A DNA stretch of 64,000 nucleotides, taken from NCBI GenBank assembly GCA_965153455.1, contig OZ234504.1, positions 4,340,001 through 4,404,000 on the forward strand. Direction: 5' to 3'. Below the pieces are notes generated by a model. The model ran no database searches. It worked only from the letters and a program-made list of their open reading frames with translations, and was not told the origin of the DNA. Source of the stretch: Sphagnum compactum. Taxonomy: Eukaryota > Bryophyta > Sphagnopsida > Sphagnales. Position 1 is the stretch's first letter, and the number at the start of each line of letters is the position of its first letter. Shown in pieces: positions 1 through 12,631 of this stretch. The position numbers and the translations under genes are program-made.

Positions 1-1078
1 CGTTATGTTGGCCCAATGTGTAAGAACCCCATACTATTAGCTTTTTAAAATTATGCATGTAATTCAAGTGGAAGATAACCTTTCAAAAATTATGGTTCAA
101 TTGATTTGGAAATGATATTGCTAGCTCGAGGTTGTTCCCAATTAAATCGTTTAGTTCGTGGATGGTAGTAATATCTGTACAACCCCATCCCACCCTTTCA
201 CTTGTTTCTTTCTACTTTCTTTAAGTATATAAATGAGACTATACTCATTTTAAAAACATCAATTAAAGTTGATCTTGAATCATACTTGACAAGATCATCC
301 TTTTAAAAATAAAAAAAACAAATGACCAAAAGGATTTTGCAAACCAAAGAAATGGATCAGTAAAAGTTCTAAATTATGTAATTGTTACAATAATTTTCTA
401 ATTATTCAGTGATAATTGAATATTCATATGTGATATGCAATTGGTTGGTGAAAATTAAGTTTCCTTGCATGATATATATGAAGTTTGAAGAATTAATTAA
501 TGATTGATTGTTGTAAAGTTGCAACGAACTATACCTATATGCATTATTATCACACCATTATCACTACAACAAAAAGGTGACCATGTATGTCAAGTCATTT
601 CATGGAATTTTGAGTGAATTCACTAATTGTAATGAATGGGACCTAGTGAGGATGCAATGAATTCACTAGTTTGGTGAGAATGGATTAATGAATTGCACCC
701 ACATTTTGTAGTAGTGTATATTCATGTTTACAAACCTTAAGTCAACATGAATGTTCATGACTTTCTATATCATTCAGTTCAATCTAATGGGAGGACTATT
801 CAAAGTTGTGCCAAATGGATCTATTGCAATAAACTTTGATTCCTTTACTTACAACATCTTAATTCCAAGTTAGTTGGAAATGTCATTTTGGAATTGATTG
901 ATATTTGACCTATACATAATATGTGAAAAATTTAAACATGTGTATCTACACACGAATCAAAAATCAACTTTGTTATATTTTAAGTGTTGACCTTATGAAA
1001 CTTTCTCCACTAAAACAAAGTGTTTTAAGTTCATAATATTTATTAAATTGATGGCTTTAATGGGTTCCTTTCCAACAA
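1..1078. other. AT-rich 3' flank of the first gene
   Basis: I see no coding sequence here. On the minus strand a candidate poly(A) signal (AATAAA, read as tttatt at 1039-1044 on the plus strand) lies about 35 bases after the proposed stop codon at 1079-1081. The rest is AT-rich with short direct and inverted repeats of gtgaattcact/caatgaattcact around 610-670. Confidence 0.4.
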
Positions 1079-4000
1079 TCAAATATTGGTCAATAGTTCA
1101 TACTTTCTACCATCATGAGCCTTATGTTCTTCCCATCCTGATTCAGTAGCCTCTGGCTTGACCAAATCCAAGTCTTTTGAATCATCTTGTGATATGTTTA
1201 ATGACATAAGAACACCATTCTGCATTTAATACAACTTTGATTAATATTTGTATGTGTGCAAGTGATTTAAATTGTTTGGAATTCTATTAATTTGCACATT
1301 CAATTTTATTCCAAAATTTGAAATTAAGAATTTACTAAAATGGGTTGTGTAAATTTATGCTCAAACATGTTGCATTGGCTTTTGATGGATTGATTAATTG
1401 AAATCATATTATTTGCACAAAATTGCAAGTGTAAAAACAATGAACTTATACCAAATTATCTTGATTATTGATTACATAAGTCTTATTCATAGGGCCCTGA
1501 TTAAACTTGTCAATATCTTGATTAGTGACTTGTTGAAGTGTAGAAGTTGCTCTTTGTATCATATCAAGTGGTCTATGTGCTTCATGAAATGAAGTTGGTT
1601 CTGGTACTAAAAGTTTTGAAGAAGAACCAGGATGTATCATGGATGATCTTATTGTGTGTTTCAAAACATCATTTCCATGTTTGCTTGTATCTTCAATTGC
1701 ATGTGTCAAACTCACAGGGGATCCTCCAGATGTTTGAGATTGCATATTTAAAAAATTGTAAATTTCTTTGTCTGGATCAAGCTTTTGTACCAATTTTGTT
1801 GGTTGATAATTTACATTTTGTTTTTGTTTTGCCTTTGTTGGTTGATATTTTAAATTTTGTTTTAGTTTTGCCTTTATGGGTTGATCATCTATAATTTGTT
1901 CTTGTTTTGCCCTTGTTGGTTGATCATCTGTAATTTGTTCTTGTTTTGCCCTTGTTGGTTGATCATCTAAGTTTTGTTTTGAATCGATTAATGTGCAATT
2001 ACGATTCCATTCAGTAGGCATGATATTCATATTTGCAATGTCGCAACAACAATCATGGTTCCATTCATCAATGATGTTTTGATTTTCATTGTAGCAAACA
2101 GGCGAAGGATGTTTTGTGTGTTCATGAATTCCTTTTGCTTCTTTAGCAAACTCAAGATCATCAACATTGTTTTGGATAGATCTAAGGGCACATTGGTCAC
2201 GAAAGTCCAATCCTTCATTAGTTGTGATGTGTTTATTGTGACAATTGCAATTGTTTTTACTTACATATTTGCATCTTTGGTCATAATCACAATTTCCATA
2301 GTCTTTTTTAAACCTATCATGTCTTTTCCACAATTCATTAGGATAACCATCATAATATGCAAGATCACTTTTGTTATTGCCAAATCTTTTGTGGATTCTA
2401 GTAGGTCTTCTCTTGTGACTTTCATTATATTTATTGCCATCTACATATTGCTCATCATCCTCTATGTAAGAATATTCATCATCATCAATTGTTTTTGACT
2501 CTTCATCACTTTCATAAACATGAGGTTGCTTTGGACCAAGATTCTTGGAAATTTGTGCATATGTTTCCATTTGCGAATTGTTGTGTGAGGATCTGCATCC
2601 TGCAATTAAAACTTTGTTGACATATGCTGGACATGACAATATCACAATACATTTTCTTTAGGTCCAAATAATATGTTGAACATTTTCATTATAGGTCCAA
2701 AGGTTTGCACCATATGGAAATTAATGAATATCATAAGGAAATTGCTATGTTTTTTTTAATCAAATTTCTTAGCATATTATGCTTCAACTTTGATGTTTGA
2801 TTGATTTTAAACCACTATGCATGAATTATAGCATGTACCCCCATTTTCAATAAAAAATTGGATAATGCCACCTCCATAATCATTTTGATTCTTTACACTT
2901 TTAGGTGTTCGAGAAAATACTCTTTCCCTTGCTTGTTTCATCATTTTTAATTTTTCCTTATGTTGACGATAAGGTGGCGTCTTTTGAACCTACAAACAAA
3001 TTAAGCCTTAATCACATGATGTAAAATCATTATACATTTTCAACTAAGTTTTAAATAACGATGTATGGGTGATAATCCAATTTATAGTCTTGGTCTTAAT
3101 TTCACAAAAAATCATACATCAAAGGCAAGATTTAGAGTATATGAAATTCTTGTTGATAAATATTTCACACAATATAATCGCAAAGTGAAAAGCTTTCCCA
3201 AAATATAATATAACCAATTGTTGTTTTAAAATATTATCGTTCAAATTCTTTTAAGGGGCTTATGGGTTGCAAAATATATACAAGGATCCTACACAAACAT
3301 TTATGATTTAATTATAAGCTTACCTTAAGCCAATTATTTTTGTCTTCCCAATTTGGATGGGTTTCCCAAGGGAAGTCCTTTATGGATGAATTTTCACTAC
3401 TTCTATTATATGTTTCTCGATTTCTATGAAATTTGTAATTTTGGAAAGCTCGGCCTTTGTATTCATTTCCATAGTGATTCTGAAATGTGGGTTGATCTTC
3501 GTTTAATTCAAAATCCGTATTCCTCATATTTCCATAGTCATTTTGAAGATAATCTTGGACATCACTATGATCCAAATCCATGTAAGTTGGTTCATTTCCT
3601 TTTGGTGCATAGTGTGAACCTATTTGATTTCCTTCACGTATTAAATCATCTTCTTTGGAAGCCACTGGTAGTTCATTTGAACCATTTATGAAGATGTGTT
3701 CTTCTTCAGGAGTCATGGGTGGTTCATTCACCATAATCTACATTGAAATATCTAATATTTAAATGGAGGTTCAATGATTGAAAACATGTTTTGTGTAGAT
3801 GAACGACCCATACTTGGATCCAAATGTGCATTAAGGTATTTGGGGTTTGGTTTAATATAATTTAAAGTGAAACACATGTGCATGAATTTTAAATTGAAGA
3901 GGGATGGCAATTTGTTTTTTTTCTAAACATTTTATATTTCTTCTATTCTATGAAAGGGATTAATTACATGTGAAGAGTTGAAACTATTATAAGACATTTC

Positions 4001-4549
4001 AAATGTCAAGCAAGGTGCAAGCAACACCAATTTTTTAATTAAAGAACTTTTACATGCTTGCTATGGAAAATATAAAGACCCTTTCAAAATATTCATTACC
4101 CATGGGGAAACTCAAAAGGTGTACAAGAATATCATGAGTTGTGCATGGATGTAAAACATGTAGATGATTTCATCCCATATATTTCTTTTGTTTCAGAAAT
4201 GAAACAAGATCACATTTATTGTACTTACCATTTATTGTATTATGTAATGATAAGTAGATTGCTAACAAAAATCATATTGGTTTCCACATGATTAATTAGT
4301 TACAATTGAAAGATCTTATATTGACCTAATTTAATTTTTAAAATAAATCAATGTATACATTTAAGGCAAAGTAAACAATTATTATTTCACATTTTCCATT
4401 TGGGATATGGTATATGTGAATCTTGGTTGTGTGTATATGGTAGTTATTGGAAGAGTAAATCCAACCTTTGTTGATCCTTTTCCTTTTGCGATGGATTGGG
4501 CTAGGTCAATTGACTTCCCCAAAGCTCCCATCCATTCTGTCATTTCCCC
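1079..4549 (-). CDS. unrecognised multi-exon gene, hydrophilic repeat protein (3' five exons)
   Basis: Five minus-strand exons join without breaking frame: 4549-4466 (28 codons), 3737-3324, 2989-2839, 2599-1452 and 1219-1079, ending in TGA. Each acceptor is a TGTAG or TGCAG, and donors are AAG|GTTGGA, AAG|GTAAGC, G|GTACAT and TTG|GTATAA; phases match at every junction (0, 0, 1, 0). Exon 3737-3324 could supply a start (ATG at 3734) but is preceded by a good acceptor, so it is more likely internal. The protein part is very polar, rich in Asp, Asn, Gln, Glu and Lys, with clusters such as NWEDKNNWLK, RQHKEKLKMMKQARERVF and a 13-residue repeat DDQPTRAKQEQIT. I see no signal peptide, membrane segment or known catalytic motif. 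The family is not recognised. The coherence of splice sites and phase across five open segments is the main argument that it is a real gene. Confidence 0.6.
1798..1990 (-). repeat. 39-bp coding tandem repeat, about five copies
   Basis: Inside the largest exon of the minus-strand gene, a 39-bp unit is repeated about five times, encoding 13-residue units related to DDQPTRAKQEQIT. The two central copies are nearly identical, and copies toward the C-terminal side diverge (KYQPTKAKQKQNV). The unit length is a multiple of three, so copy-number change keeps the reading frame. Confidence 0.75.
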
Positions 4550-5689
4550 CTACAAAATAATAATGTCAAAAACATTATTTTATAATTCAACAAAGTAATG
4601 GAAGTTATACAAGCAATATTCCATGAATGGAAAAGATGTTAATGTAATCCCTTGAATCCTTTCCATGAATGTACATAAATGAAAACAGTAGGAAACATTT
4701 GTGTTTGTTGGTTGTTATTGTTTTCATGGAAATTTTAATGATTTATATTCATATAGATCATAGATGTTTAGATTGAGCAATTTACGCATCTTTGATTGAA
4801 TGATGAGTTTTTTTTTCTTGCATAGTGTTATTTCAAATCATACACTGTATGTAAATATTTAGTAACTTATAAAATTCCACTAGTCATTCATTTGTATTAA
4901 CATGTGGCATGTATTGAATCTTTTATGGCAAGGATAATGATTGGCATGAAAATTTTAATATTTGGTTCACAAATATTGAAGCATTTGTATTGCTTTTGTA
5001 ATAACTTATGAAACACCTAGTTAAATGAATTATGATACCATGGTTGGAAAGGGTCAATACAATGTTTTATCTATTTTTGTAATACAACAATATAACATGA
5101 CTTTAGTTTGAAAAAAACTTGATTGATTGTAATAAATAAATCATTAATGTAATAAAGGACAAGTATGCAAATGTAGATACACAACTTATATTCAAGGAAA
5201 ACATGTCTAACTTCTAATGCGTCCAAAGAATTTAGTTTTAAAATTCTACCACATGAGATGGTATTAAATTGATATTGTCACATTGTGGGACAAGTATTGC
5301 AAATTCAAGCCCTTGCACCATCTACGCCCTTCAAACATGTTCATCAAAATTTCAATACATTTGGAATATCAACCTTATGTACCCACCTATTCTTTGTGTT
5401 GGATTGAACACACTTATTTAAATTGTATGTCCTTTCAAATTTACACTAAATACAAGTCCACGATTAGTACCAATAATCTGTAAATGTAAATGTTTGAAAA
5501 GAATTCCCCTAATTAAAAAGGTTGAAGCATACACGTAGATTGGCTTGGAAAAGGGTTGTCACATAGCATACATGTTGACCAACAATATGTTCATCCTATC
5601 CAAACAACTAAACATAATAATTAATATATTAATTATACACTTTGTAAATCAAGATGTCAAAAAAGTTATGAATCATGTATTGAATTTTT

Positions 5690-6045
5690 AAAAACATTGA
5701 ATATGTAGATGTTTAGAATCTAGTTCTAAAACACAACCACTATTTGAATCAACAATTGTCATTTTTATTCCATATTTTTCCAAATATTGAAAATCTAGCA
5801 AAACAATAAATATTATGTCCCACTTAGTGATATGATATTTCATTGTTCTTGCCCAAAGTTGGATGCCATAAAAAGAATACAATATAATTTGCACCTTGAA
5901 CACGAATAGCTTTCCTGGTATGAGGATATAATAATATATCTTGTTTTTAAGTATTGCACCATTTGCTTTTGTCATAATGGGTCCACACTTGAGTACGCTT
6001 CCATTCTATTATTTCACCAATACAACCATCATGGACATGGTTTTA
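5690..6045 (-). other. coding-like tract with unresolved splicing
   Basis: The minus strand holds three protein-like stretches that do not join simply. One reads GEIIEWKRTQVW...KSKWCNT and meets a TAA. The same frame resumes as RKAIRVQGANYIVFF...HPTLGKNN. A third follows a good TTTTGCTAG acceptor at about 5795 and reads FQYLEKYGIKMTIVDSNSG then VLELDSKHLHI. They lie between the exon ending at 6533 and the exon starting at 4549, both phase 0 at the facing ends, so missing exons could sit here. They could equally be a pseudogene fragment or an inserted element. Confidence 0.3.
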
Positions 6046-6532
6046 CATTGGATTATTTTTTTCCTTTACTTTCATAACCCATGGTTATATTCATATTAAC
6101 TTGATATAATAATATAGTAGGTATAGTGTGATTAATATTAATTAGTTGCAAGGACCCTTGAAGGTCAATGTTTTTTGCTTTGTGATGGGCATCATTCATG
6201 ACCCATCACAAAAATATTTGATGAAGCTTTGGACAATCCCCAAATATATGGCATATTGTAGTATCCTCATTTATATATGTTACAAGAGTAGAACTTAGGG
6301 CAAAGGATATGGGATAAGGTGATGTGTTATTGGGAACATGTTGAGGAACAAATTGGGAGCTTGGCGAACATGTGGGGAACCTAGTGGGAATTTGAATTAT
6401 TATTTAATTATTTCCCCAATTTTCAACTTCAAGATGGATGTCATTCAATAGAAGATTTTATTTATGAAATTAACAAATTTGGCTTTGGATGTGGTTTAGT
6501 CTTGGCAAATAACACATTGATTATATACTTAC

Positions 6533-9351
6533 CAAACCAATTATTGTCCCTCCAGCTGCATTAACGGCTCGTGTGGCTGATAAATTTCCATCCACACACT
6601 ACATAATACACATTTGCTAAATTGGTACAAACACTAGTAATATATATAGGAGTATTTAGATTGAAATCCATTACAATTCATCACATGAACCAATTAGGGG
6701 TTACAAGTTGTGGTTGAAACGGTGCACTACACATTTAGAAGGAATGAAATCAAATATTTGGTCTTGCTTCATTATTGTTGTGTAAGTGATAAATCCACGT
6801 GCAATTGTAATCTTGAAGTTTAATAATGATAATGCCATAAATTCTAGTATGTATTTTTGCAAATATGTGCATATGTTAGGTACATGTTATTAACAATCAT
6901 AAGAAGTATAATTTTTTTGCTTATTGTAATACTTGCAATAAATGTGTAAGACATCTCTTTTCTTGTCCATTTTGAGTCATCATCTGCCATTGCCCTTTAC
7001 TACAAACATAAAAAAGGTCAATTGAACTTATGATAGATTGGTCCAACATTTCAAATGACACAAAATCTTGTGAAAAATTCCTTGTGAATGAGCTATATTT
7101 ATACCATTATATGAATCTATTATAATATCAACTAACAATCATGGAAAAAACCACATAAAAGAAATTGCATATTAATTTTAATGAAATATTACTAAACCCT
7201 AAAAAAAATTATCATCATTTTTTAATGGGCTTTCAAAGGACAATAATTTAATTTAACCCCTATCTTATTATTTCATAATGTTAAGATTCAAAACTTTATG
7301 ACATGAAAGAAAATGGATAATGAATTATGTTAAACCTGAATCGCATTACAAGCAATGGGGATTGAAAGGAATCTCTTGATTGGGCACTATCATTGGTGTG
7401 ATTTTTCCAATCTACAAATGATTGTGACTGGAATTTCCTTTCAAAACATCCATTCACAGTACAAGCTTTTATAAAAACATGATTGAAGGAAGATAAACAT
7501 ATTCAAAAGTTAAAAAATTGAAATGACTTCAATTGATTTTTCACTTGTATTGAATTTCATGATACTCAAACAATCAATCATAAAAAATTACATTATACAT
7601 AAAACATGTAAACTTCATAATTGTCAAATATTAAATACATAAATGGAAGGCAAAGATGTGAAGTTACACCAACTACTCGATCTTTGTTTTGTAATAAAAA
7701 TATCCGACTTGTGAAATCCACTTCCAAAATTGATGTTTTCCATTGTGCCTTTGACTACATGAAATTGACATACTCATGAATTAAACTATGATATGAAAAT
7801 GATATCATACTTGAACATGACAGATTCAACAGTTATCTTCATCAATTTTGAATTAGTAATTAATTCAAACCTTATTGATATTGTTGTCATTGGAAATGTG
7901 TGGCATGAAGTTGTATTTTTGCAATTTGGGACACTCTGTTTTGTAATTGAATTACCATATTGAATTTAAAAATAAAAATGTTTATTACTTAGTATGGTTC
8001 ATGTGTGTTGAAATGGTATTATGTTATTTGAATTCCAATGGGGAATCAATGCATGTTTTACCATAATAACGTGTTCATGTGTTCAATTTCCAAATCAATA
8101 TTATTATTTCCTTATATTATATATACATTCAACCATTGGTAATGGATGTTGGATGGTATATGATTATGACAATGAAGATAATAAATGCATTAGGAGGGAC
8201 CAAAGTTGGTGGTGCAATTTTGGTGCAATATAAACAATGTGTTATAGGGAAGTATATGGGATAAAATTGCCTTTCTTCGAAGAAGTCCACCACCCATGGC
8301 TTGCATTTGTCCAATAGTTCCATCATCTAAGTTGTTGTGAGACACTTGAAAGGAAAATAGTTGTGTGTAACTCAAATGAGCTGATGTTCCAGAATCAAAA
8401 GGTTTTAATGGTTGCAAAAAACTCCCACGCTTTATTTGTAAATTTGAAGGTGATGATCTTACGAAATTTGAAGATAATATATCATCTTGTTGCAAGTTTT
8501 TAAGGAGTTGGTCAACATTTTCTTGAGAATTTTGAAGATTAGTGGAATGTGGTTCCAAAATTTGATGTGTCAATGGAAGAGGGCCATATTGTATTGGTTG
8601 TGGTTGAAAACCATCATGTGGTTGAATTGGCACTGTAAACTCTTGAAGTGGTTTAAATTGTTGGAGATTGCCATGGGATGATTTAAACCCTAGAGAGGAA
8701 CTAATTTCTTGAGGAACTCCTTGAGGAGGTTTAAACCTTTGAGGGCCTTGAATAATTCCCAAAGGAGGTGTGAATCCTTGAGAATTTGGAAGACTTATAT
8801 AAGGGGGGCTTAGTCCTTGAAGAATCCCTTGAGGAGGTTTTAATTCTTGGGGATTTTGAAGATGCCCTTGAAGTGGTTTAAATCCTTGAAAATTTTGAGG
8901 ACCTTGGAAAATTCCTTGATTAGGCCTAAATGTTGGAGGTTGATTTTGAAATATTCCTTGTGGGCGTGATGTTTGAGGGCTTTGAAAAATTCCTTGATTA
9001 TTAGGTTTAAATTTTGGAAGTTGACTTTGAGGGACTCCTTGTGGATGAAATAATCCTTGAGGACCTTGAGGAATTCCTTGATTGGATTTAAATTCTAGAG
9101 GTTTATTTTGAAGGACTTGTTGTGGATGCACTAATCCTTGAGGACCTTGAGGAAACCTTGGATTAGGTTTCAATCCTAAAATATGATTTTGAGGGATTCC
9201 TTGTGAATGCGTGAATCCTTGAGGACTAGCTTGAGGTGGTCCACCTCCTTGCAAAGGTTGTCCAAATGTTTGAGGTGCAAATTGTTGAGGGCGTAAAGGT
9301 CTTGGAGGACCATACCCTGGTCGAGGACCACCATACATTTGTTTGATGCAC
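6533..9351 (-). CDS. Pro/Gln-rich exon chain, probable 5' part of the same gene
   Basis: Four minus-strand exons chain in phase. The large exon runs from an acceptor at 9351 (TTTTGTAG|G) to a donor at 8294 or 8291. It joins 7411-7336 (phase 1, then phase 2 out), then 6999-6933 (in phase 2, out phase 0), then 6598-6533, which ends at a strong donor TTG|GTAAGT. The likely start is ATG at 9338 (MYGGPRPGYGPPRP), which leaves the first bases of that exon and any upstream exon as 5' UTR. The first about 260 residues are Pro/Gln/Gly-rich with many loose repeats of the kind QGIFQGPQ, with no transmembrane segment once the spurious upstream extension is removed. Short exons then encode WKNHTNDSAQSRDSF, KGQWQMMTQNGQEKR and CVDGNLSATRAVNAAGGTI. 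Pro/Gln-rich tracts are common in RNA-binding and transcription-related proteins, but no domain is recognisable, so no function is claimed. The link to the exons from 4549 downward is inferred from strand, spacing and compatible phase 0 ends. Confidence 0.45.
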
Positions 9352-9431
9352 CTACAAAATTCCACCAAAATGATTATTGCTACCAAAATTGAAAGAAATG
9401 TTTCATGGATTATGCCTTTGAATGAAATCAT

Positions 9432-12400
9432 TGGAAGGTTTTAGTTGACAATTCAACTTGCTTTTGATGAACTAATGTTCTATATAATATTTGATTTATG
9501 TTACAATATATATATAACAAATTCTAGAAAAAAACACTAACCTTCACCCCATCTCCTAAATTTGAAAATTCAAAATGTTGGGATTTCATATAAAATCCTA
9601 CCACATACACATGAACTAGTTGTAAAGCTTTGGTGTAATTTTTAAGGACAATAATGAACATCAACTATATGACAACTCTATTTCCCACCAAAATCAAGTT
9701 GTCAAATGTTTGAATACTTTTAACATTTCCACTTATTCTTTGTATCGTGTACTATAAAATAAAATAAACTTTTCACTTTAATGAATTCTACAACATGATA
9801 TTCAATCTTCACCTATTGAAACATACAAACATTTGCTTACCGATTACATCATGAAAATCATTTACTAGTTCACACGTTTTTATCACCCATTTTGATCATG
9901 TATCATGTTTGCTAGATGCATTCCAAGTTGTCATGAAACCATATAAATCTCAAAATGACAAGATTTCAAGAGAATTAACCTTTGGTAAATAGCCCAAGTG
10001 ACAAATGCAACTAATTTATCTAAACATTTGTCTATTGCTTAATTTGATAATGTCATTTTGAGGCAAATTAAAATGTTTCATTTTGTTAGATGAATTTTCT
10101 TGTGATGCAATTATATGAAAAAATAATGAACAATTATTAATTTAACAAAATGGAAGAATATGCTTTCATCACACACAAACATATTGTGGGTCACACATCT
10201 ACACTCATGAAACACATTAAACTTCATTAACACGCATTTGTACAAACTATATATGGCGGACCCAATATTTGAAAATGTTCTCTTTCAATGTGAACAAATT
10301 ACTTTTAGGTGGTAAAACTTGTTTTTCCTTTGGGAATGAAATATTTAAACATTGTATTGCACATAACCATTTCATGATTTACAATCAATTGATTTTATCT
10401 AATGAAACATATAAAAGATTTGGTCATGCATATATTGGATCAACCAACTATAAGCCATAAAAGTATGTAAAACAATTGTCTATGACATATATCATACTCA
10501 TCATTCTTCATTTGTGCATGAACAAAATGATTGCATAAATCAATATAAAAAAACCATAATCAATTTTATTTGTAAAAAATGTTGAGGGGAAAAAGAGCCA
10601 ATGCCAACAATTTTGTATGTTTGATATGTTGATATTTACCCTTCATTTTGGCACAAACCAATTATATTGTTCGAAATGTTTACTTGGGTCACAAATGTAA
10701 ACAGTTCAAGAGGGCATAATTACAATGTTTTGAGCACAATGCAAAATGTTGTAACCCCCAAGGGTTGTCAAATATCAATAATTTTTAAATTTTATTCGCA
10801 TTAGAAAGATCATCAACTTCAATCATGTTTTTAGCTAATTGTCATCATTAAGTGTGAATATCAATTTGACAAATATCACTTCATTTGTAGATTTTTAAAA
10901 GACTCACATATGTATTAAGAAAAAAAAAATATTATTCTCATAGTTAGGATGCTTGTGGTTTGCACAAATGTGGGAGGGTGAATAGATTTCAAAGTTGAAT
11001 GATGTGAAATTAGATGAACATATCATTTTAACTACACATGAATAATTACTAGGTCTTTGTGTAACTCTTTATAAACTTTGGCTCCCAAATGCATATGATC
11101 ATCACAAACTTCATGGGCCACGCAATTAATTAACAAATCATGCGGTCTTATTTTTCATAAGTTCATATTATTTAAACAGAAATGTTGTGCATTTAAACAC
11201 ATATGAAGCACATATAAGTAGGATGTGAAATTTTCACTATGCTTAACTTGAACTTAACTTGCAAAACTTTTGTTATTCAATTTGTGACTTGACAACTTTT
11301 GTGTAACCAAGTTATGCATTTGTAACTCTTATTTTGAAATTCATTTTCACAAAATCAACTCTTATTTAATTTCAGATTCATATCGTGAATGTCCAGTCAT
11401 TCCAAAGGAGAAAGAGGTTGAATTTTTAAAAAAAAATTCATTCCTCCTCTTTGCCTCCTTGATTTAAAAGGAAATGGAGGTTAGAAGAAACACATTTTGA
11501 AAGAGAGGAAGGTTGCAATAAAGGGGCCTATGGATATAAATTAGGATCTTTGTCTAACTCCTCATGAAGCCCAATAAAGCAAGCCAACCACCAAATGAAC
11601 ATGATGTAGCTAGAAAACATAATTTACAATGCATTCATGGTTGTAGATAACCTCTCTCTACAATACAAACATGATGGCTCATTGGCAATGAGCAAACAAT
11701 CTTCTATAGAGACCACATGTTTAACTTTTGTAAGAAAAAACTTTTCCTACTCAATATGTGCCATGGTAGTTTTTGTGCAACCAAGTTATGCATTTGTATA
11801 ATCTTCATTTAATCAACACTTATATAATTGGCACACCATGGATTCAATATATAATTCATTTAGGGTACGTGTAAATTCGTAATATTTAATTGTTACACAC
11901 ACACACACACACACACAACATTTTAGATTTTATTTCTTACTCGGTTAGTAAGTGAACAATATTAATAAATGAATTCATAATTGAACATGAAAGTACATGA
12001 TGTGAAGGATCCTTTCACATTATTGAAAATTGAATCATTTTGAAAAAACTTACAATTAGATGGATATTTTGCATTACAACCTCCCAATTATTTAGTTGAA
12101 GAATATGTTACTTATAGATATGGTATGTTGAAAAAAAAAATAGTCTTATCACATGATCTTACCACATTTAATTGCATTCTCATCATTTTTCACAATTTCA
12201 AGTATTAAAATAAAAAAATTTATAGGGCATTAAAATTTGATGTGAACACAAGCTCATAATTACATTCAAGTGGCTTAAATATGTGTATAATAATAATAAT
12301 AATAAAATGAAAAAATGAAAAAAAATCTTTTACATAAGATGACCCAAACAGTACCTTGTCTTATTACATAATGCAAAATTTTAACACTTAATAACCTTCA

Positions 12401-12538
12401 TATGTTTTGAAAAAATCCACTTAGAGAGGGATTAAAGCATTGGTGTTTCAAAGTAAAAATATAATTCGAATGTAACAATATTGTAAGCAATCATCTCAAA
12501 AAAAGATTTAAGATCAATTCACAAAAAGTGGTGGGTAG
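9432..12538. other. AT-rich intergenic DNA
   Basis: No gene is supported. The only open frame of note (10269-10460, plus) is AT-driven and has no neighbours in phase. A CA microsatellite lies near 11895-11918 and an AAT run near 12288-12305. Confidence 0.4.
11895..11918. repeat. (AC)n microsatellite
   Basis: About eleven to twelve uninterrupted AC dinucleotides follow tgtt, inside AT-rich DNA. Confidence 0.85.
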
Positions 12539-12631
12539 GGCCCTAGGAGGAAGGCGTTACTCGAATAAGGGACCCATGTAAGGCAAAGCTGAATGTTGCC
12601 CTTATTATAGTAATGCCTTCCCCTAAGGGCC
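12539..12631. other. 93-nt long-stem hairpin
   Basis: The arms 12539-12571 and 12599-12631 pair over about 31 positions. There is one single-base bulge per arm, one G-U pair and a 2x2 internal mismatch, around a 27-nt loop. The left arm opens GGCCCTAGGAGGAAGGCG and the right arm ends CTTCCCCTAAGGGCC. It is far more GC-rich than its surroundings. Size and pairing would fit a plant microRNA precursor, and equally a tiny fold-back transposon. The sequence alone does not decide between them. Confidence 0.55.

Noticed and set aside
1547-2498. Plus-strand frames opposite the large exon at 1452-2599
   Set aside because: They are antisense shadows. The minus strand has splice sites, phase and in-frame repeats.
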